From: Bacillota bacterium
GTDB lineage: Bacteria; Bacillota; UBA4882; UBA8346
Reading direction: 5' to 3'
NCBI GenBank assembly: GCA_029776205.1
Contig: JAKOTQ010000003.1
Span: 1 to 64,000 of the forward strand
Length of the DNA: 64,000 nucleotides
Shown: positions 17,269 to 26,459 of the stretch, piece by piece
How positions within the stretch are numbered: the stretch's first letter is position 1
Layout of the letters: every line of letters begins with the position of its first letter
The notes under the pieces: model-generated
Seen by the model: only the letters and a program-made list of their open reading frames with translations
What the model was told of the DNA's origin: nothing
The model's database searches: none
Position numbers and translations under genes: made by a program

Positions 17269-18699
17269 CTAATCCCAAGGATAGTCCAACCCGACTTGTG
17301 CCGGATAATAATAACCGGAGGTCTGATTGACGATCCCCAGACGATACTGGCGATTGGAAAGAAGGGGCAGATAGTTTCGGCTGGAAGGTATGGGTGAACT
17401 ATAAATGCGAATCTCCCCTTTTACAGCGGTGATCACTTCCTCCCGCCAATCGCCCATACAATCCACCACTAAAACCACATTCCCTTCAATCCGGGTCATC
17501 GGTTCTTTCCCCCAGTCGCCGATCTTCCGTCCGGTGACTACCTCTTTTTGAAGATCATCATCCCACCAGACCGGTCTGGGTGAAAGCTCTGTTTTAGTCA
17601 GAAATTGCACCAAATCACCGCGGGCAGTATACATCCAACGTTTCTTATAATCCCGTTCCCCGCAATACACTTCCATCCCGGGATATTCCTCTAAAACATC
17701 GGCACACATCCCCTGTCCATGAAGGTGGAAGGTTTTCTCCGGATGGCCCCACAGCTTCTTGCCGGTTTTAGCATCCACCACACAGATTCCGTCCCTATCC
17801 TGACGGGTTTCAAATCCATAGCATATTTCAAGACCCGGATGATCGGGATCAATATCGGCGCAATATACGACATCCGGATGCCCCATTCCCAAAGACCACA
17901 GCCCCTTTCCATTATCATCGATCACCGCAGCCCCAATCACCAGTTCATCCCGGCCATCTTGATCCACATCTGCAGCGATCAGTCCATGGGAACCTTGTCC
18001 GTAATAGTTCCGGCTTTTCTCCGGATGTTTCTGAAGGACTTCATGTTTCCACAAAATCCGGAAATCAGCATCCAAAGCCCATGTTTTGATAATATTGTAT
18101 GTACCCCGTTGCATTATTAAGGAAGGCTTCTTCCCATCCAGATAGGCTATTGCCAACATGTTTCGGCTATAAAAGTTATAATCCGGATAACCGGCCCGGC
18201 TGATCCAATCGGTTTTGGCAACAACCTTTCCGGTAAGGCCGTCAATCTTCACCAGATACTCAGGCCCGGATTCCACCAACCCCTTGAGATTACGGGGATC
18301 ACCCTCACCCGCTTTACAATAAATTTCAGCCCGGCCGTCACCGTCCAGATCATACACCACCCAAGGGGAATACCAGATCCCCGTTTCGATGGACCAGCCC
18401 ATATCGTAAACCCATAACAAACTGCCGTCTTTTTTATATGCTTCCAATCGATAAGGTGAAGGACTCGGTTTCCAGTAACCTGGTTTCTGATAAGGATCGA
18501 CGTTAAAGTTGGGCTGTTTTATAATAAACTCCAATTCACCATCCCCATCCAAATCGCCTAACCCGATCTTTTGAAAATCATAAGGCCCGGCCAAGGGAAT
18601 GCTATGATACAGTTTAGAAGGCTCTTCCTCACAAAAGCCAACCTGCGTCCAAAGGAAAAAAAGGACAAACAAACCAGCCAACATTCGGGTTTTCAGCAT
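17269..18699 (-). CDS. Secreted rhamnogalacturonan-lyase-like protein (PL11-type beta-propeller)
   Basis: 476 residues from ATG 18699 (GGAGG nine bases upstream). Residues 1-24 form a signal peptide. The body has repeated calcium-binding strands of the D-x-D-x-D-G type (DLDGDGELE, DLDGDGRAE, DVDQDGRDE) as in FG-GAP propellers. Blocks SRNMLAIAYLDGKKPSLIMQRG and GAAVIDDNGKGLWS..GMGHPD resemble PL11 rhamnogalacturonan lyases such as YesW. It is shorter than classical PL11 enzymes (~600) and lacks their N-terminal domain, so activity on pectin is uncertain. It sits directly upstream of a wall amidase, which is not a usual pectin context. Confidence 0.65.
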   Translation of the reverse strand: MLKTRMLAGLFVLFFLWTQVGFCEEEPSKLYHSIPLAGPYDFQKIGLGDLDGDGELEFIIKQPNFNVDPYQKPGYWKPSPSPYRLEAYKKDGSLLWVYDMGWSIETGIWYSPWVVYDLDGDGRAEIYCKAGEGDPRNLKGLVESGPEYLVKIDGLTGKVVAKTDWISRAGYPDYNFYSRNMLAIAYLDGKKPSLIMQRGTYNIIKTWALDADFRILWKHEVLQKHPEKSRNYYGQGSHGLIAADVDQDGRDELVIGAAVIDDNGKGLWSLGMGHPDVVYCADIDPDHPGLEICYGFETRQDRDGICVVDAKTGKKLWGHPEKTFHLHGQGMCADVLEEYPGMEVYCGERDYKKRWMYTARGDLVQFLTKTELSPRPVWWDDDLQKEVVTGRKIGDWGKEPMTRIEGNVVLVVDCMGDWREEVITAVKGEIRIYSSPIPSSRNYLPLLSNRQYRLGIVNQTSGYYYPAQVGLDYPWD

Positions 18700-18727
18700 C
18701 AGCCAACGCCTCCATTTGAACGGCAAC

Positions 18728-19144
18728 TTATAAATAACGCAACCGATGGGATTTAAATTGATTACCGCCCCACTCCGCCAACAACACTTCAGCCCTGAAG
18801 GCCCTGTCATCACCAAGTTCCAGTTGTTCCTCCAGCCACTGTCGCCATTCGGGCAACACCTGTTCACGAAAAGACCGAAGGGCCTTTTCCGGAAATTTGG
18901 CAACCGGGAGAGGATAAAATGCCAGAGCTGGCTTGAGCTGACGATCCATCCACAAACTGGCTACAATGATCCCGCTGATCTTCGGTCGGTTTAGCGCCCC
19001 GGAATCCACCGGAAAAGTGCGCTGTTTGCCGAAATCAATGCGCAGATCAGCCAAGCCTTCAGCCCAGGCTTGTGCTTCCGATACGGTACAAGCATACATT
19101 TCATTAGGACGTGTTTTTTTATACGTTGCAACCTTTATACTCAT
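18728..19144 (-). CDS. Hypothetical protein, 138 residues
   Basis: The start has GAGGTTCAAAT directly upstream. The protein is soluble, with many Trp and Arg residues, and mixed alpha/beta; no signal peptide or membrane segment. No family is recognised. It ends 28 bp before the PL11-type start, so it is probably the first gene of that transcript. Confidence 0.6.
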   Translation of the reverse strand: MSIKVATYKKTRPNEMYACTVSEAQAWAEGLADLRIDFGKQRTFPVDSGALNRPKISGIIVASLWMDRQLKPALAFYPLPVAKFPEKALRSFREQVLPEWRQWLEEQLELGDDRAFRAEVLLAEWGGNQFKSHRLRYL

Positions 19145-19211
19145 ATTTGAACCTCATTCCTATATTCGGCATGGATATACTTTTTCCGCAGAACTTTCAA
19201 CCCTATTCTAG

Positions 19212-19245
19212 AAAAAGACGACTCCGTCGTTGGAGTCGTCTTTTA
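19212..19245 (-). terminator. Terminator after ilvE
   Basis: AAAGACGACTCC / GGAGTCGTCTTT stem with six-base loop; minus-strand continuation is TTTTTC. Confidence 0.85.
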
Positions 19246-19273
19246 TCACGGAAACATTTCTTTTCAGATTCCA

Positions 19274-20353
19274 TTAAAACCGGCCAATCTCCTGAACCCA
19301 ACCAAAGGGATCCTCTTCCCGGCCATACTGGATACCCACTAATTTATCATAGAGTTTTTGAGTGATCGGCCCCACTTGGAAGTTGTTAATCTCATAATTT
19401 TCGCCTTTGTAGAATAAGGAACCGACCGGGGAAATAACCGCGGCTGTCCCGGTCCCAAAAGCTTCAGTCAGCGTACCGTCTTTCGCTCCGGCAATAACCT
19501 CATCAATGCTGATCATCCGCTCTTCGGCCCGATAACCGAGATACTCAGCCAATTCAAGCACTGATGCCCGGGTAATACCCGGTAAAATCGACCCGCTCAA
19601 ACTGGGGGTAACCAAGGTATCGCCAAAGACGAAGAACATATTCATAGCTCCGACTTCCTCCACATACTTCCGTTCTTTGGCATCCAGCCAAAGCACCTGA
19701 GAAAACCCTTTTTCCTGCGCTTTGGCGCCTGCTAAGAGACTGGCCGCATAGTTCCCTCCGGTTTTGGCATTTCCGACACCGCCCACAGCAGCACGAATAT
19801 AAACATCTTCAACATAAAGACTGATCGGCTTGAAGCCTTCTTTAAAATAAGCGCTCACCGGAGACAAAATGACATAGAATAAGTATTCATCGGCAGGATG
19901 AACGCCGAGTGCCGAACCCAGCCCGACCAAGGTTGGACGAATATAAAGGGATGTTCCGGGAGCTTTGGGAATCCATCGTTTCTCCATATTCACCAAAGTT
20001 TTGACCCCTTCAAGGAAATACTCAACCGGCAACGGTGCCATACAAATCCGCTCCGCCGAATGATACATCCGCTCGGCATTTTTCTCAGGACGGAACAATA
20101 AAATCCGGCCGTCCTCCGCCGCATAGGCTTTAAGCCCTTCAAAAATCTCCTGAGAATAGTGGAGCACCACTGCCGCCGGATCAATCTCAAAAGGTTTATA
20201 CTTGGTTATTTTCGGTTCTACCCAGCCTTGACCCTTCCGGTAAACCATAGTGAACATATGATCGGTGAAAACTTTTCCAAACCCAAGCTGAGCAGCATCG
20301 GTATACAGGGGCTTAAGTTCTTCATCTTTCACTTTCTCAATGGTAATTTGCAT
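19274..20353 (-). CDS. ilvE: Branched-chain amino acid aminotransferase
   Basis: 359 residues from ATG 20353, placed seven bases after GGAG; two earlier ATGs are too close to the site. A fold-type IV PLP enzyme of the longer (~355 residue) class: Lys in GGVGNAKTGGNYAASL is the Schiff-base residue, and FGTGTAAVISPVG is the phosphate-binding loop. Transfers amino groups between Leu/Ile/Val and 2-oxoglutarate in the cytoplasm. Monocistronic with its own terminator. I looked for a T-box leader in the 120 bp upstream and saw none. Confidence 0.93.
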   Translation of the reverse strand: MQITIEKVKDEELKPLYTDAAQLGFGKVFTDHMFTMVYRKGQGWVEPKITKYKPFEIDPAAVVLHYSQEIFEGLKAYAAEDGRILLFRPEKNAERMYHSAERICMAPLPVEYFLEGVKTLVNMEKRWIPKAPGTSLYIRPTLVGLGSALGVHPADEYLFYVILSPVSAYFKEGFKPISLYVEDVYIRAAVGGVGNAKTGGNYAASLLAGAKAQEKGFSQVLWLDAKERKYVEEVGAMNMFFVFGDTLVTPSLSGSILPGITRASVLELAEYLGYRAEERMISIDEVIAGAKDGTLTEAFGTGTAAVISPVGSLFYKGENYEINNFQVGPITQKLYDKLVGIQYGREEDPFGWVQEIGRF

Positions 20354-20471
20354 CGTCATACTCCTCTCCAAACATCGACACTATTCATTTGGTCATGGAA
20401 CGATTTGGCCAAATTGTCGTACAACATATTAGTTTTATTATAGCACAATTCATTCCAAGGGAAGCAATAAA

Positions 20472-20504
20472 ATGAAAAATGCCAATCCATCGATTGGCAT
20501 TTTT
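20472..20504 (-). terminator. Terminator after the 60-residue protein gene
   Basis: AAAAATGCCAATC / GATTGGCATTTTT perfect stem; overlaps the stop codon of the small gene. Confidence 0.85.
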
Positions 20505-20685
20505 ATGATTCATTCTCTTTCTCCCGTTCCAATAACCGAATCAAACGGCTTACCGTCAAGTCGATTTTAGTTGCAATGGTATATTTTTCATGATCATCCA
20601 ACACTTTTTGATGGTCATTATTCATCAGATCGTTTTTTATTTCCCCAATTTCCCGATGAAATTTCACTATATCCTTTTCGAACAT
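20503..20685 (-). CDS. Small hypothetical protein, 60 residues
   Basis: Start at 20685 is set by GGAGGG seven bases upstream. Highly charged, helical (DHEKYTIATKIDLTVSRLIRLLEREKE), perhaps a coiled coil or two-helix hairpin. It is reminiscent in size of Spo0E-type phosphatases but lacks their SxxxD core, so I do not assign it. It follows dut by 50 bp and ends in a strong terminator, making it the last gene of the M16-dut transcript. Confidence 0.65.
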   Translation of the reverse strand: MFEKDIVKFHREIGEIKNDLMNNDHQKVLDDHEKYTIATKIDLTVSRLIRLLEREKENES

Positions 20686-20735
20686 TAAAGTTCCCTCCAT
20701 CATTACCCTTGAACATCATCGATTGAACGGTAATA

Positions 20736-21206
20736 CTATCTTTTCCCAGCGATGCCGGTGGATCCAAAACCGCCGGCACCACGAACGGTCTCCCCTAAAG
20801 TTTCAGTTTCCTCCCATACCACTTTGAATATGGGAAAGAAAGCAATTTGAGCCACCCGATCCCCGGGATTGACGATAAAATCGGTTGGCCCGTCATTTTT
20901 GACCAAGCAGATAACCTCGCCCCGATAATCACTGTCAATGACACCGACAGCATTGGAAAGAGAAATCCCATGTTTTGAAGCTAACCCGCTTCGCGGAAAA
21001 ACAAGCGCCACCATCTCCGGCCCGGGTAATTCTATGGCAATTCCAGTCGGAACGCGGCCGCGGCCTCCAGCCGGAATAATGATCGGCTCTTCACAACAGG
21101 CATGTAAATCCATTCCTGCCGAACCCGGTGTAGCATAGGAAGGCATCGGGATCCTATCTTTAATCAAAGGTGATACCACCTTTATCTTTACTTTTTGCTC
21201 AGCCAT
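20736..21206 (-). CDS. dut: dUTP diphosphatase
   Basis: 156 residues from ATG 21206 (GGAGGAGG upstream), overlapping the M16 stop by 8 bp. Five trimeric dUTPase motifs are present: PGSAGMDLHA, PRSGLASKHG, NAVGVIDSDYRGE, GDRVAQI and RGAGGFGSTG. Hydrolyses dUTP to dUMP, keeping uracil out of DNA and feeding dTMP synthesis. Translational coupling to the M16 peptidase gene. Confidence 0.96.
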   Translation of the reverse strand: MAEQKVKIKVVSPLIKDRIPMPSYATPGSAGMDLHACCEEPIIIPAGGRGRVPTGIAIELPGPEMVALVFPRSGLASKHGISLSNAVGVIDSDYRGEVICLVKNDGPTDFIVNPGDRVAQIAFFPIFKVVWEETETLGETVRGAGGFGSTGIAGKR

Positions 21207-22443
21207 GGATCGCCTCCTCCTGACCAAAAGGGCCTATAGCTGTAGTAATCAATCGGTCATCAGCCAACAGTTCCACAGCCATTTTTTGGACCTGATCAGC
21301 CGTGACAGCTTCAATCCGGGCAACGGTCTCTTCAGGACTTAAAAGAGGATCTTGGAATAACTCCATCTTGGCCAAACGGCTCATCCGGTTGCAGGTACTT
21401 TCTAAACTCAATAACAGATTCCCCTTCAGCTGTTCCTTGGCCCGATTTAACTCTTCTTCGTCAATTCCTTGAGTTTGTAATTTAATGATCTCTTCTTGAA
21501 TTAACGTAACGACTCGTTCAAAATTGGCCATACTTGTCCCGGCATAAATCGTAAAAACGCCGGTATCCATGAAAGACGAATGATTGGTTCCTGTCGTATA
21601 CACCAATCCTTCATCCTCCCGCAGCCGCTGAAACAGACGGGAACTGACACTCCCTCCCAAAATACTGTCTAACAGAATGGCAGTATATTTCCTGGGATCT
21701 TTTCGGGATACGCCCCGGCCGCCGATACAAAGATGGACCTGTTCCGTATCTTTGTCTTTAAAATAAGTCGTCATTTGCAATTCAGGTAATTCGGAAGAAC
21801 TCTGCTCACTTTTTCCGCACAATCCGGAAAATCTTCCCTCGACTTCTGCAATAACTTGGTCGATCTGGATATTTCCCGCTACTGCAAATACCATGTTATC
21901 TGGGGTATAATGTTTCTGGAGGTATTCCATTAAAATTTCCCGGTTAAACTGGGATACCGTTTCCGGAGTCCCCAAGATGCTCCGGCCTAATTCATGCCCC
22001 TTCAGTACCAAACTATAAAAAATATCATAAATCAGTTCATCCGGTGCGTCCTCATAAGACTTAATCTCTTCCAATACCACGGATTTTTCCTTTTCGATTT
22101 CAGCCGGTAAAAATAACGAATTGGTGATCATATCGGCCAATAAATCGACACCCAGTTGAAAATGTTGATCCAGCACTTTCGCGTAATAACAGGTATATTC
22201 TTTCGTAGTAAACGCATTGAGCTGGCCGCCAACGGCATCGATCGCTTCGGCAATTTGCCGCGTCGAACGCCGACTGGTCCCTTTAAACATCATATGCTCA
22301 ATAAAATGAGAAATCCCGTTAAATTGGGGTTCTTCATTCCGGGAACCGGTTCTTGTCCAAACACCTAAAGATACGGAACGTCCATAAGGTATCGTTTCGC
22401 AGACAATTCTTAGTCCATTAGATAATGTAACACGTTGATACAT
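21199..22443 (-). CDS. M16-family zinc peptidase (MlpA/YmxG-like)
   Basis: 414 residues. The inverted zinc motif HFIEH is at 46-50, with the downstream Glu in the EKEKSVVLEEIK segment, as in pitrilysin/processing-peptidase-like enzymes. The C-terminal half has the second, non-catalytic M16 domain with the typical R/Y region (VSSRLFQRLREDEGLVYT). In Bacillus the orthologue mlpA sits by ylxY, ymxH and spoVFA; here a YlxY gene lies 1.7 kb upstream with a spore hydrolase gene between. Probably cytoplasmic; start has AAAGGA upstream. Confidence 0.9.
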   Translation of the reverse strand: MYQRVTLSNGLRIVCETIPYGRSVSLGVWTRTGSRNEEPQFNGISHFIEHMMFKGTSRRSTRQIAEAIDAVGGQLNAFTTKEYTCYYAKVLDQHFQLGVDLLADMITNSLFLPAEIEKEKSVVLEEIKSYEDAPDELIYDIFYSLVLKGHELGRSILGTPETVSQFNREILMEYLQKHYTPDNMVFAVAGNIQIDQVIAEVEGRFSGLCGKSEQSSSELPELQMTTYFKDKDTEQVHLCIGGRGVSRKDPRKYTAILLDSILGGSVSSRLFQRLREDEGLVYTTGTNHSSFMDTGVFTIYAGTSMANFERVVTLIQEEIIKLQTQGIDEEELNRAKEQLKGNLLLSLESTCNRMSRLAKMELFQDPLLSPEETVARIEAVTADQVQKMAVELLADDRLITTAIGPFGQEEAIHG

Positions 22444-22773
22444 GAAGTTGTCCTTTATTTGAAAATTTATTGATTTTGTATATCTCGTTTATGTGTTTCA
22501 TCTATTCGCCTTTAAATATAAAATTCCTTTTATCTCTTTGTCTCCTTTTATCTAATCATACATATCCCCCAAATTTCTTGATTTATTCCAGTTAATTCTC
22601 ATATTACCTGCTATTTGTGATTTTGGAGGGATGTTCATAAAGGTTTCTGCAGCTAAAGGTCGAATTATGTAAAGCAGAACTGTAGATTTGTAATGTCGTG
22701 TCGATCCACGCCACCTAAGTCCAATGGCATAACAATTGACGCGGACGACTTTTATATAGAAGGGAGTAACCCG
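22444..22773. other. Intergenic region between divergent M16 and GH18 genes
   Basis: 330 bp, AT-rich near the M16 start. It must carry divergent promoters. GGCATAACAAT near 22726 loosely resembles a sporulation sigma-E -10 box, but I could not pair it with a good -35. No gene seen. Confidence 0.35.
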
Positions 22774-24066
22774 ATGCAAGGCAACTTAATGACAACTTTG
22801 TTTGCTCTGGTATTTTATTTGGCATCCGGATTATTCGGCGGTAACAGCGCTCAAAATACTGTCACCGCCCCTCAAACTGTCCCAACCGGCCAGCAAAGCA
22901 TTTACCCTTATGCGGGTACTGTTAGCAGCCAGCAAGCCACACTGCGTAATGCAGCTTCCTCAGATAGTGAAATCATTGATACAGTTGCTGAAGGAGCCAG
23001 CTTATTAGTGTTAGCCGAAAAAAACGGATGGTTACAGGTTCAAACCGAAACCGATAAAACCGGCTGGATTGCCAAATGGATGGTCAAAACGAAAAGCCTC
23101 TCTGTAAGTTCAAAACTTGGCAATAAAATCATCGCCGGCTATTATGTTCAAAATAACCAAAGCGACCAAACGTCTTATAATTCATTAACTAGAAACTTGG
23201 GTTCGATCAATACGGTCATTCCCTTCTCGTTTAAGGTGGACCAATATGGAACGGTCAGCGGTACCCATAATTCCAAAGCAGTTAGTCTTATCCGTTCCGC
23301 AGGCGGAGATGCTTTGGCTTTAGTCAACAATATTCAAGGCGGAAATTTTAGCAGTAACACCATTCACAAGATGTTAAGCAGTTCCACCGCACGGTCCCGT
23401 GCCGTCAACAACATTCTCCGGATATTAACTGAAAATGGTTATCAGGGGGTCAATATCGACTTTGAAAACATACCGGCCAGTGACCGAATGTATCTGACTG
23501 CATTTTTCCGGGAACTTTCAACTGCCCTTCGGGCCAAAGGATTGCTGGTCACCGCTTCGGTGCCTGCCAAAACCTATGACGATAAAAAGACGGCCCATGC
23601 TGGGGCCTATGACTATGCCGCACTGGCACCTTATATCGATCAATTAATGATCATGGCTTACGATGAACATTATTCCGGCGGTTCCGCTGGACCGGTAGCG
23701 TCCTATCCGTGGGTTGAAAAAGTGATTAAATATGCTCTGAAGTCCTATTCATCCCAAAAAATCGTCCTGGGGATCGCCGGATATGGGTATGACTGGACGA
23801 GCAGTTCCGGAAAAGCCCGGACCTATAGCGCCATTCAGGATCTCATAAAAAAATACGGTGTTTCGCCCAAATGGCATTCTGAGTATAAAGTACCCTACTT
23901 CACCTATAAAAGCTGGGGTGTTAAACACCAAGTCTGGTATGAAAACAGTCACAGCACTGCCGCAAAGATGTCGTTGGTCAAAAAGTATAACCTGCGCGGC
24001 GTAGCCGTCTGGCGCTTGGGTTATGAAGATCAAAACATCTGGAAGATCATTCTGCAAAACATGTAA
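22774..24066 (+). CDS. SH3-GH18 spore glycosidase (YaaH/SleL-like)
   Basis: 430 residues from ATG 22774 (GAAGGGAG upstream). A hydrophobic N-terminal segment, then a bacterial SH3 domain (about 45-110: ATLRNAASSDSEIIDTVAEG, GWIAKWMV), then a GH18 barrel. Catalytic strand is GVNIDFENIP, with the acid Glu, and the later strands LMIMAYDEHY and VLGIAGYGYDW match YaaH/YdhD-type enzymes that act on spore cortex muropeptides. Most YaaH proteins carry LysM domains; here SH3 replaces them. Likely acts at the spore cortex or cell wall. Monocistronic with its own terminator. Confidence 0.88.
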   Translation: MQGNLMTTLFALVFYLASGLFGGNSAQNTVTAPQTVPTGQQSIYPYAGTVSSQQATLRNAASSDSEIIDTVAEGASLLVLAEKNGWLQVQTETDKTGWIAKWMVKTKSLSVSSKLGNKIIAGYYVQNNQSDQTSYNSLTRNLGSINTVIPFSFKVDQYGTVSGTHNSKAVSLIRSAGGDALALVNNIQGGNFSSNTIHKMLSSSTARSRAVNNILRILTENGYQGVNIDFENIPASDRMYLTAFFRELSTALRAKGLLVTASVPAKTYDDKKTAHAGAYDYAALAPYIDQLMIMAYDEHYSGGSAGPVASYPWVEKVIKYALKSYSSQKIVLGIAGYGYDWTSSSGKARTYSAIQDLIKKYGVSPKWHSEYKVPYFTYKSWGVKHQVWYENSHSTAAKMSLVKKYNLRGVAVWRLGYEDQNIWKIILQNM

Positions 24067-24073
24067 CAAACTT

Positions 24074-24106
24074 AGGGACAGTTCAACGAACTGTCCTTTT
24101 TTTTTC
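24074..24106 (+). terminator. Terminator after the GH18 gene
   Basis: GGACAGTT-caacg-AACTGTCC followed by nine T. Confidence 0.95.
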
Positions 24107-24121
24107 ATTGGAGTATAGCCT

Positions 24122-25099
24122 TTATTCCAGCACGGAAGAGACTGTTCCCGGACTCAACCCTTTCTCCCGCAACCCTTTGATCAACCGTGGAAGAGCTTTC
24201 ATCGTCGAAACAGTCGGGTGCATTAAGATAATCCCGCCCGGTTCGATCTTTCCCAGTACCCGCTGGAGCAGCAAATCTGGCCCGGGATTTTTCCAATCGA
24301 TGGTGTCTACAGACCACATCACTGTACGATATCCCAGTTCACCGGCAGTCGCCACGATCTCGGTATTGATTTCACCATAGGGAGGAGCAAACAAATTCGA
24401 CGGCTCTTTACCAATGACCGAACGTAGCAATTCCGTATTCTCCAAAATTAGTTTCTTCAACTCATCACGCCGCATTTGCTGCGGATGGCCATGATATAAG
24501 CCATGATTGGCAATTTCATGACCGGCGGCCGCAATCTCCTTGACCAGTTCAGGAAAGGCCTTCACCCAGCTCCCCACGAAAAAGAAGGTCGCCTTCACCT
24601 TTTCCTGTTCCAACGTTTTCAACATCTCAGTTAAAAACTCCTCACCCCACGCCACATTAATGGCAAAGGCCACCCTCCCGGTTTCCGGTTTTCCATGGTA
24701 AATCGGTTTAAAGAAATCTTCCGAAATCTTCGCTGGAACTTCAGCCACCACTAAATTGAGTTTGGAACCCGGTTTGGCCATACAAACCCGGTTTACCGTA
24801 TCAGCAACCATCACCATCCTACCGGGTTTAGCCGGGATAATCTCGCCGGTTTCCGAAAAATAACCGGCATTTTGAGGTTCCCGGTTCACTTTCACCGCCA
24901 TCTTCTTCACTAAACTGCTGACTTCCTCAGGCAACATTCCCTCCACGCTATACCCTTCCAGATAAACACCGGTTTTTACGCCAAAGATTTTCCGGACCGT
25001 ATGATCCCAATTGAGTTTCACACCAACCAATATAGTCAGGATGATCATCACCCAGAACGCGGCGTAAACCTGCTTTCTATGGATAAACAGTACATTCAC
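24122..25099 (-). CDS. YlxY-type sporulation polysaccharide deacetylase-like protein
   Basis: 325 residues from a GTG at 25099, which has GGGGG seven bases upstream; ATGs at 25126 and 25105 lack a usable site but cannot be excluded. One N-terminal TM anchor, a linker domain, then a NodB-like domain. Motif 1, normally TFDDG, reads AINVAWGEE, so the catalytic/metal Asp pair is missing; motif 2 GHEIANHGLYHGH keeps the metal His pair, and APPYGE and WSVDTIDW are present. This matches the YlxY spore family, known to have degenerate motif 1. The Bacillus gene neighbours mlpA, as here. Confidence 0.82.
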   Translation of the reverse strand: MNVLFIHRKQVYAAFWVMIILTILVGVKLNWDHTVRKIFGVKTGVYLEGYSVEGMLPEEVSSLVKKMAVKVNREPQNAGYFSETGEIIPAKPGRMVMVADTVNRVCMAKPGSKLNLVVAEVPAKISEDFFKPIYHGKPETGRVAFAINVAWGEEFLTEMLKTLEQEKVKATFFFVGSWVKAFPELVKEIAAAGHEIANHGLYHGHPQQMRRDELKKLILENTELLRSVIGKEPSNLFAPPYGEINTEIVATAGELGYRTVMWSVDTIDWKNPGPDLLLQRVLGKIEPGGIILMHPTVSTMKALPRLIKGLREKGLSPGTVSSVLE

Positions 25100-25202
25100 G
25101 CTCATACCCCCGATCTTGTTGATCATTTATGCAGGGTTGGAAGGAATTAGAACACGCTATCCAAAAAGCTTTCGGTAAATCTGCTTTCGGAAGCAAATCC
25201 AA

Positions 25203-25230
25203 CTAAAAAAAGGCCTGAAACAGGCCTTGT
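25203..25230 (-). terminator. Terminator after lpxB
   Basis: AAGGCCT-gaaac-AGGCCTT stem; minus-strand tail TTTTTTAG. Confidence 0.85.
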
Positions 25231-25250
25231 TCACAGCAAACACCATCGAT

Positions 25251-26399
25251 TTATGAATTTTCAATCAAATCCGCAATAAGTCCGGCAGCCCGGGCCATCA
25301 CTCCCGGCGGACCGATCTTTTCCCGAACCTGTTGCAAGTCCTGGCGAATCCGCTGATTGACTTCGGGATCATAAAGCATGATTTGTAAAGCAGCCCGGAC
25401 ATTCTCCGGCGTCAACTCTTTTTGCAACACTTCCGGAACAACCGAAGCCCCGGCAATCAAATTGGGAAGACCAATCCAAGGACGCACCCGGCGTTCAGGG
25501 GATTCCAACCGCTTATAAATAAAATAGGATAAATCCGATACCTGGTAAATAACGACCATCGGAACCCCGATAATCGCTGCCTCCAACGTGGCCGTACCGG
25601 AAGCGATAATGGCTGCATCTGCCGCTGCCATCAGCTCATAAACTTCGCCACTGGTTACCTTAACTTCCACCGGATACTGGGAGATAATGGACTCCAACCA
25701 ATCCCGATCAATAGATGCCGCCACTGGCAACACCAACTGAAGAGAAGGATCATTTAACCCGGACACCGTCTCCAACATCACCGGCAGTAACTTAGCTACT
25801 TCCTGTCTGCGGCTTCCCGGAAGCAATGCCACAAGTTTTCGTTCCGGATCCAATCCCAGCTTTGTCCGGTATTCCAAAGGCGGAATCCGGCTTTTCACCC
25901 TATCGAGCAGCGGATGCCCCACGGAAATCACATTGACACCGAACTTCCGGTAAAAATCGGCCTCAAAGGGCAATACGGCCAACAATAACCGGACCCGCTC
26001 CGATAATTTCCTGGTCCGATCCTCTCCATAAGCCCAAGCGGACGGCGAAAACATACAGACCACCGGGATTCCCATCCGTTTCGCTTCCTTGGCCAACACT
26101 AAATTGAATCCGCCCGAATCCAGCCAAATAACCACATCGGGCCGATCCTTTTCCCAAAAGGCCACAATTTCCTTGATCAATTTCTTTAAACGTCGTAGAT
26201 TACGAAGAGCTTCCCAAAAACCGATGGTACTTTTAGCAGTCGGGTCATAGAGCAACTGAACCCCCGCGGCAGCCATCCGCGAGCCTCCTACCCCGGTAAA
26301 CCGAACTTCAGGAAGTTTTTTTTGCAGTTCTTTGACTAAAACCTCTCCATGCATATCCCCTGAAAATTCACAGGTGGATACAAAGATATGACGTTTCAT
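25251..26399 (-). CDS. lpxB: Lipid-A-disaccharide synthase
   Basis: 382 residues, matching the usual ~380. GT19 signatures: SGDMHGE near the start (SGDxHG), VGGSRM, DSGGFNL, FSPSAWAYGEDR, LLPGSRRQEV and ASGTATLEAAIIGVPMVV. Condenses UDP-diacylglucosamine with lipid X to make the lipid A disaccharide on the cytoplasmic face of the inner membrane. Finding it in a spore-former points to an outer membrane with LPS. It is the last gene of lpxD-DUF2993-lpxB, 60 bp behind the DUF2993 gene; lpxA and lpxC must lie elsewhere. Confidence 0.94.
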   Translation of the reverse strand: MKRHIFVSTCEFSGDMHGEVLVKELQKKLPEVRFTGVGGSRMAAAGVQLLYDPTAKSTIGFWEALRNLRRLKKLIKEIVAFWEKDRPDVVIWLDSGGFNLVLAKEAKRMGIPVVCMFSPSAWAYGEDRTRKLSERVRLLLAVLPFEADFYRKFGVNVISVGHPLLDRVKSRIPPLEYRTKLGLDPERKLVALLPGSRRQEVAKLLPVMLETVSGLNDPSLQLVLPVAASIDRDWLESIISQYPVEVKVTSGEVYELMAAADAAIIASGTATLEAAIIGVPMVVIYQVSDLSYFIYKRLESPERRVRPWIGLPNLIAGASVVPEVLQKELTPENVRAALQIMLYDPEVNQRIRQDLQQVREKIGPPGVMARAAGLIADLIENS

Positions 26400-26459
26400 C
26401 GACTTATCTCCATATGTAACTATTTTCGATAATATTCTTTTTCAGCGTTCAATCCCCTT

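Noticed and set aside
20503-20685. Spo0E-family phosphatase
   Set aside because: Right size and charge, but the SxxxD core motif is missing.
22552-22779. 75-codon minus-strand frame upstream of the GH18 gene
   Set aside because: No ribosome site, covers the GH18 promoter region and start, and has no protein-like features.
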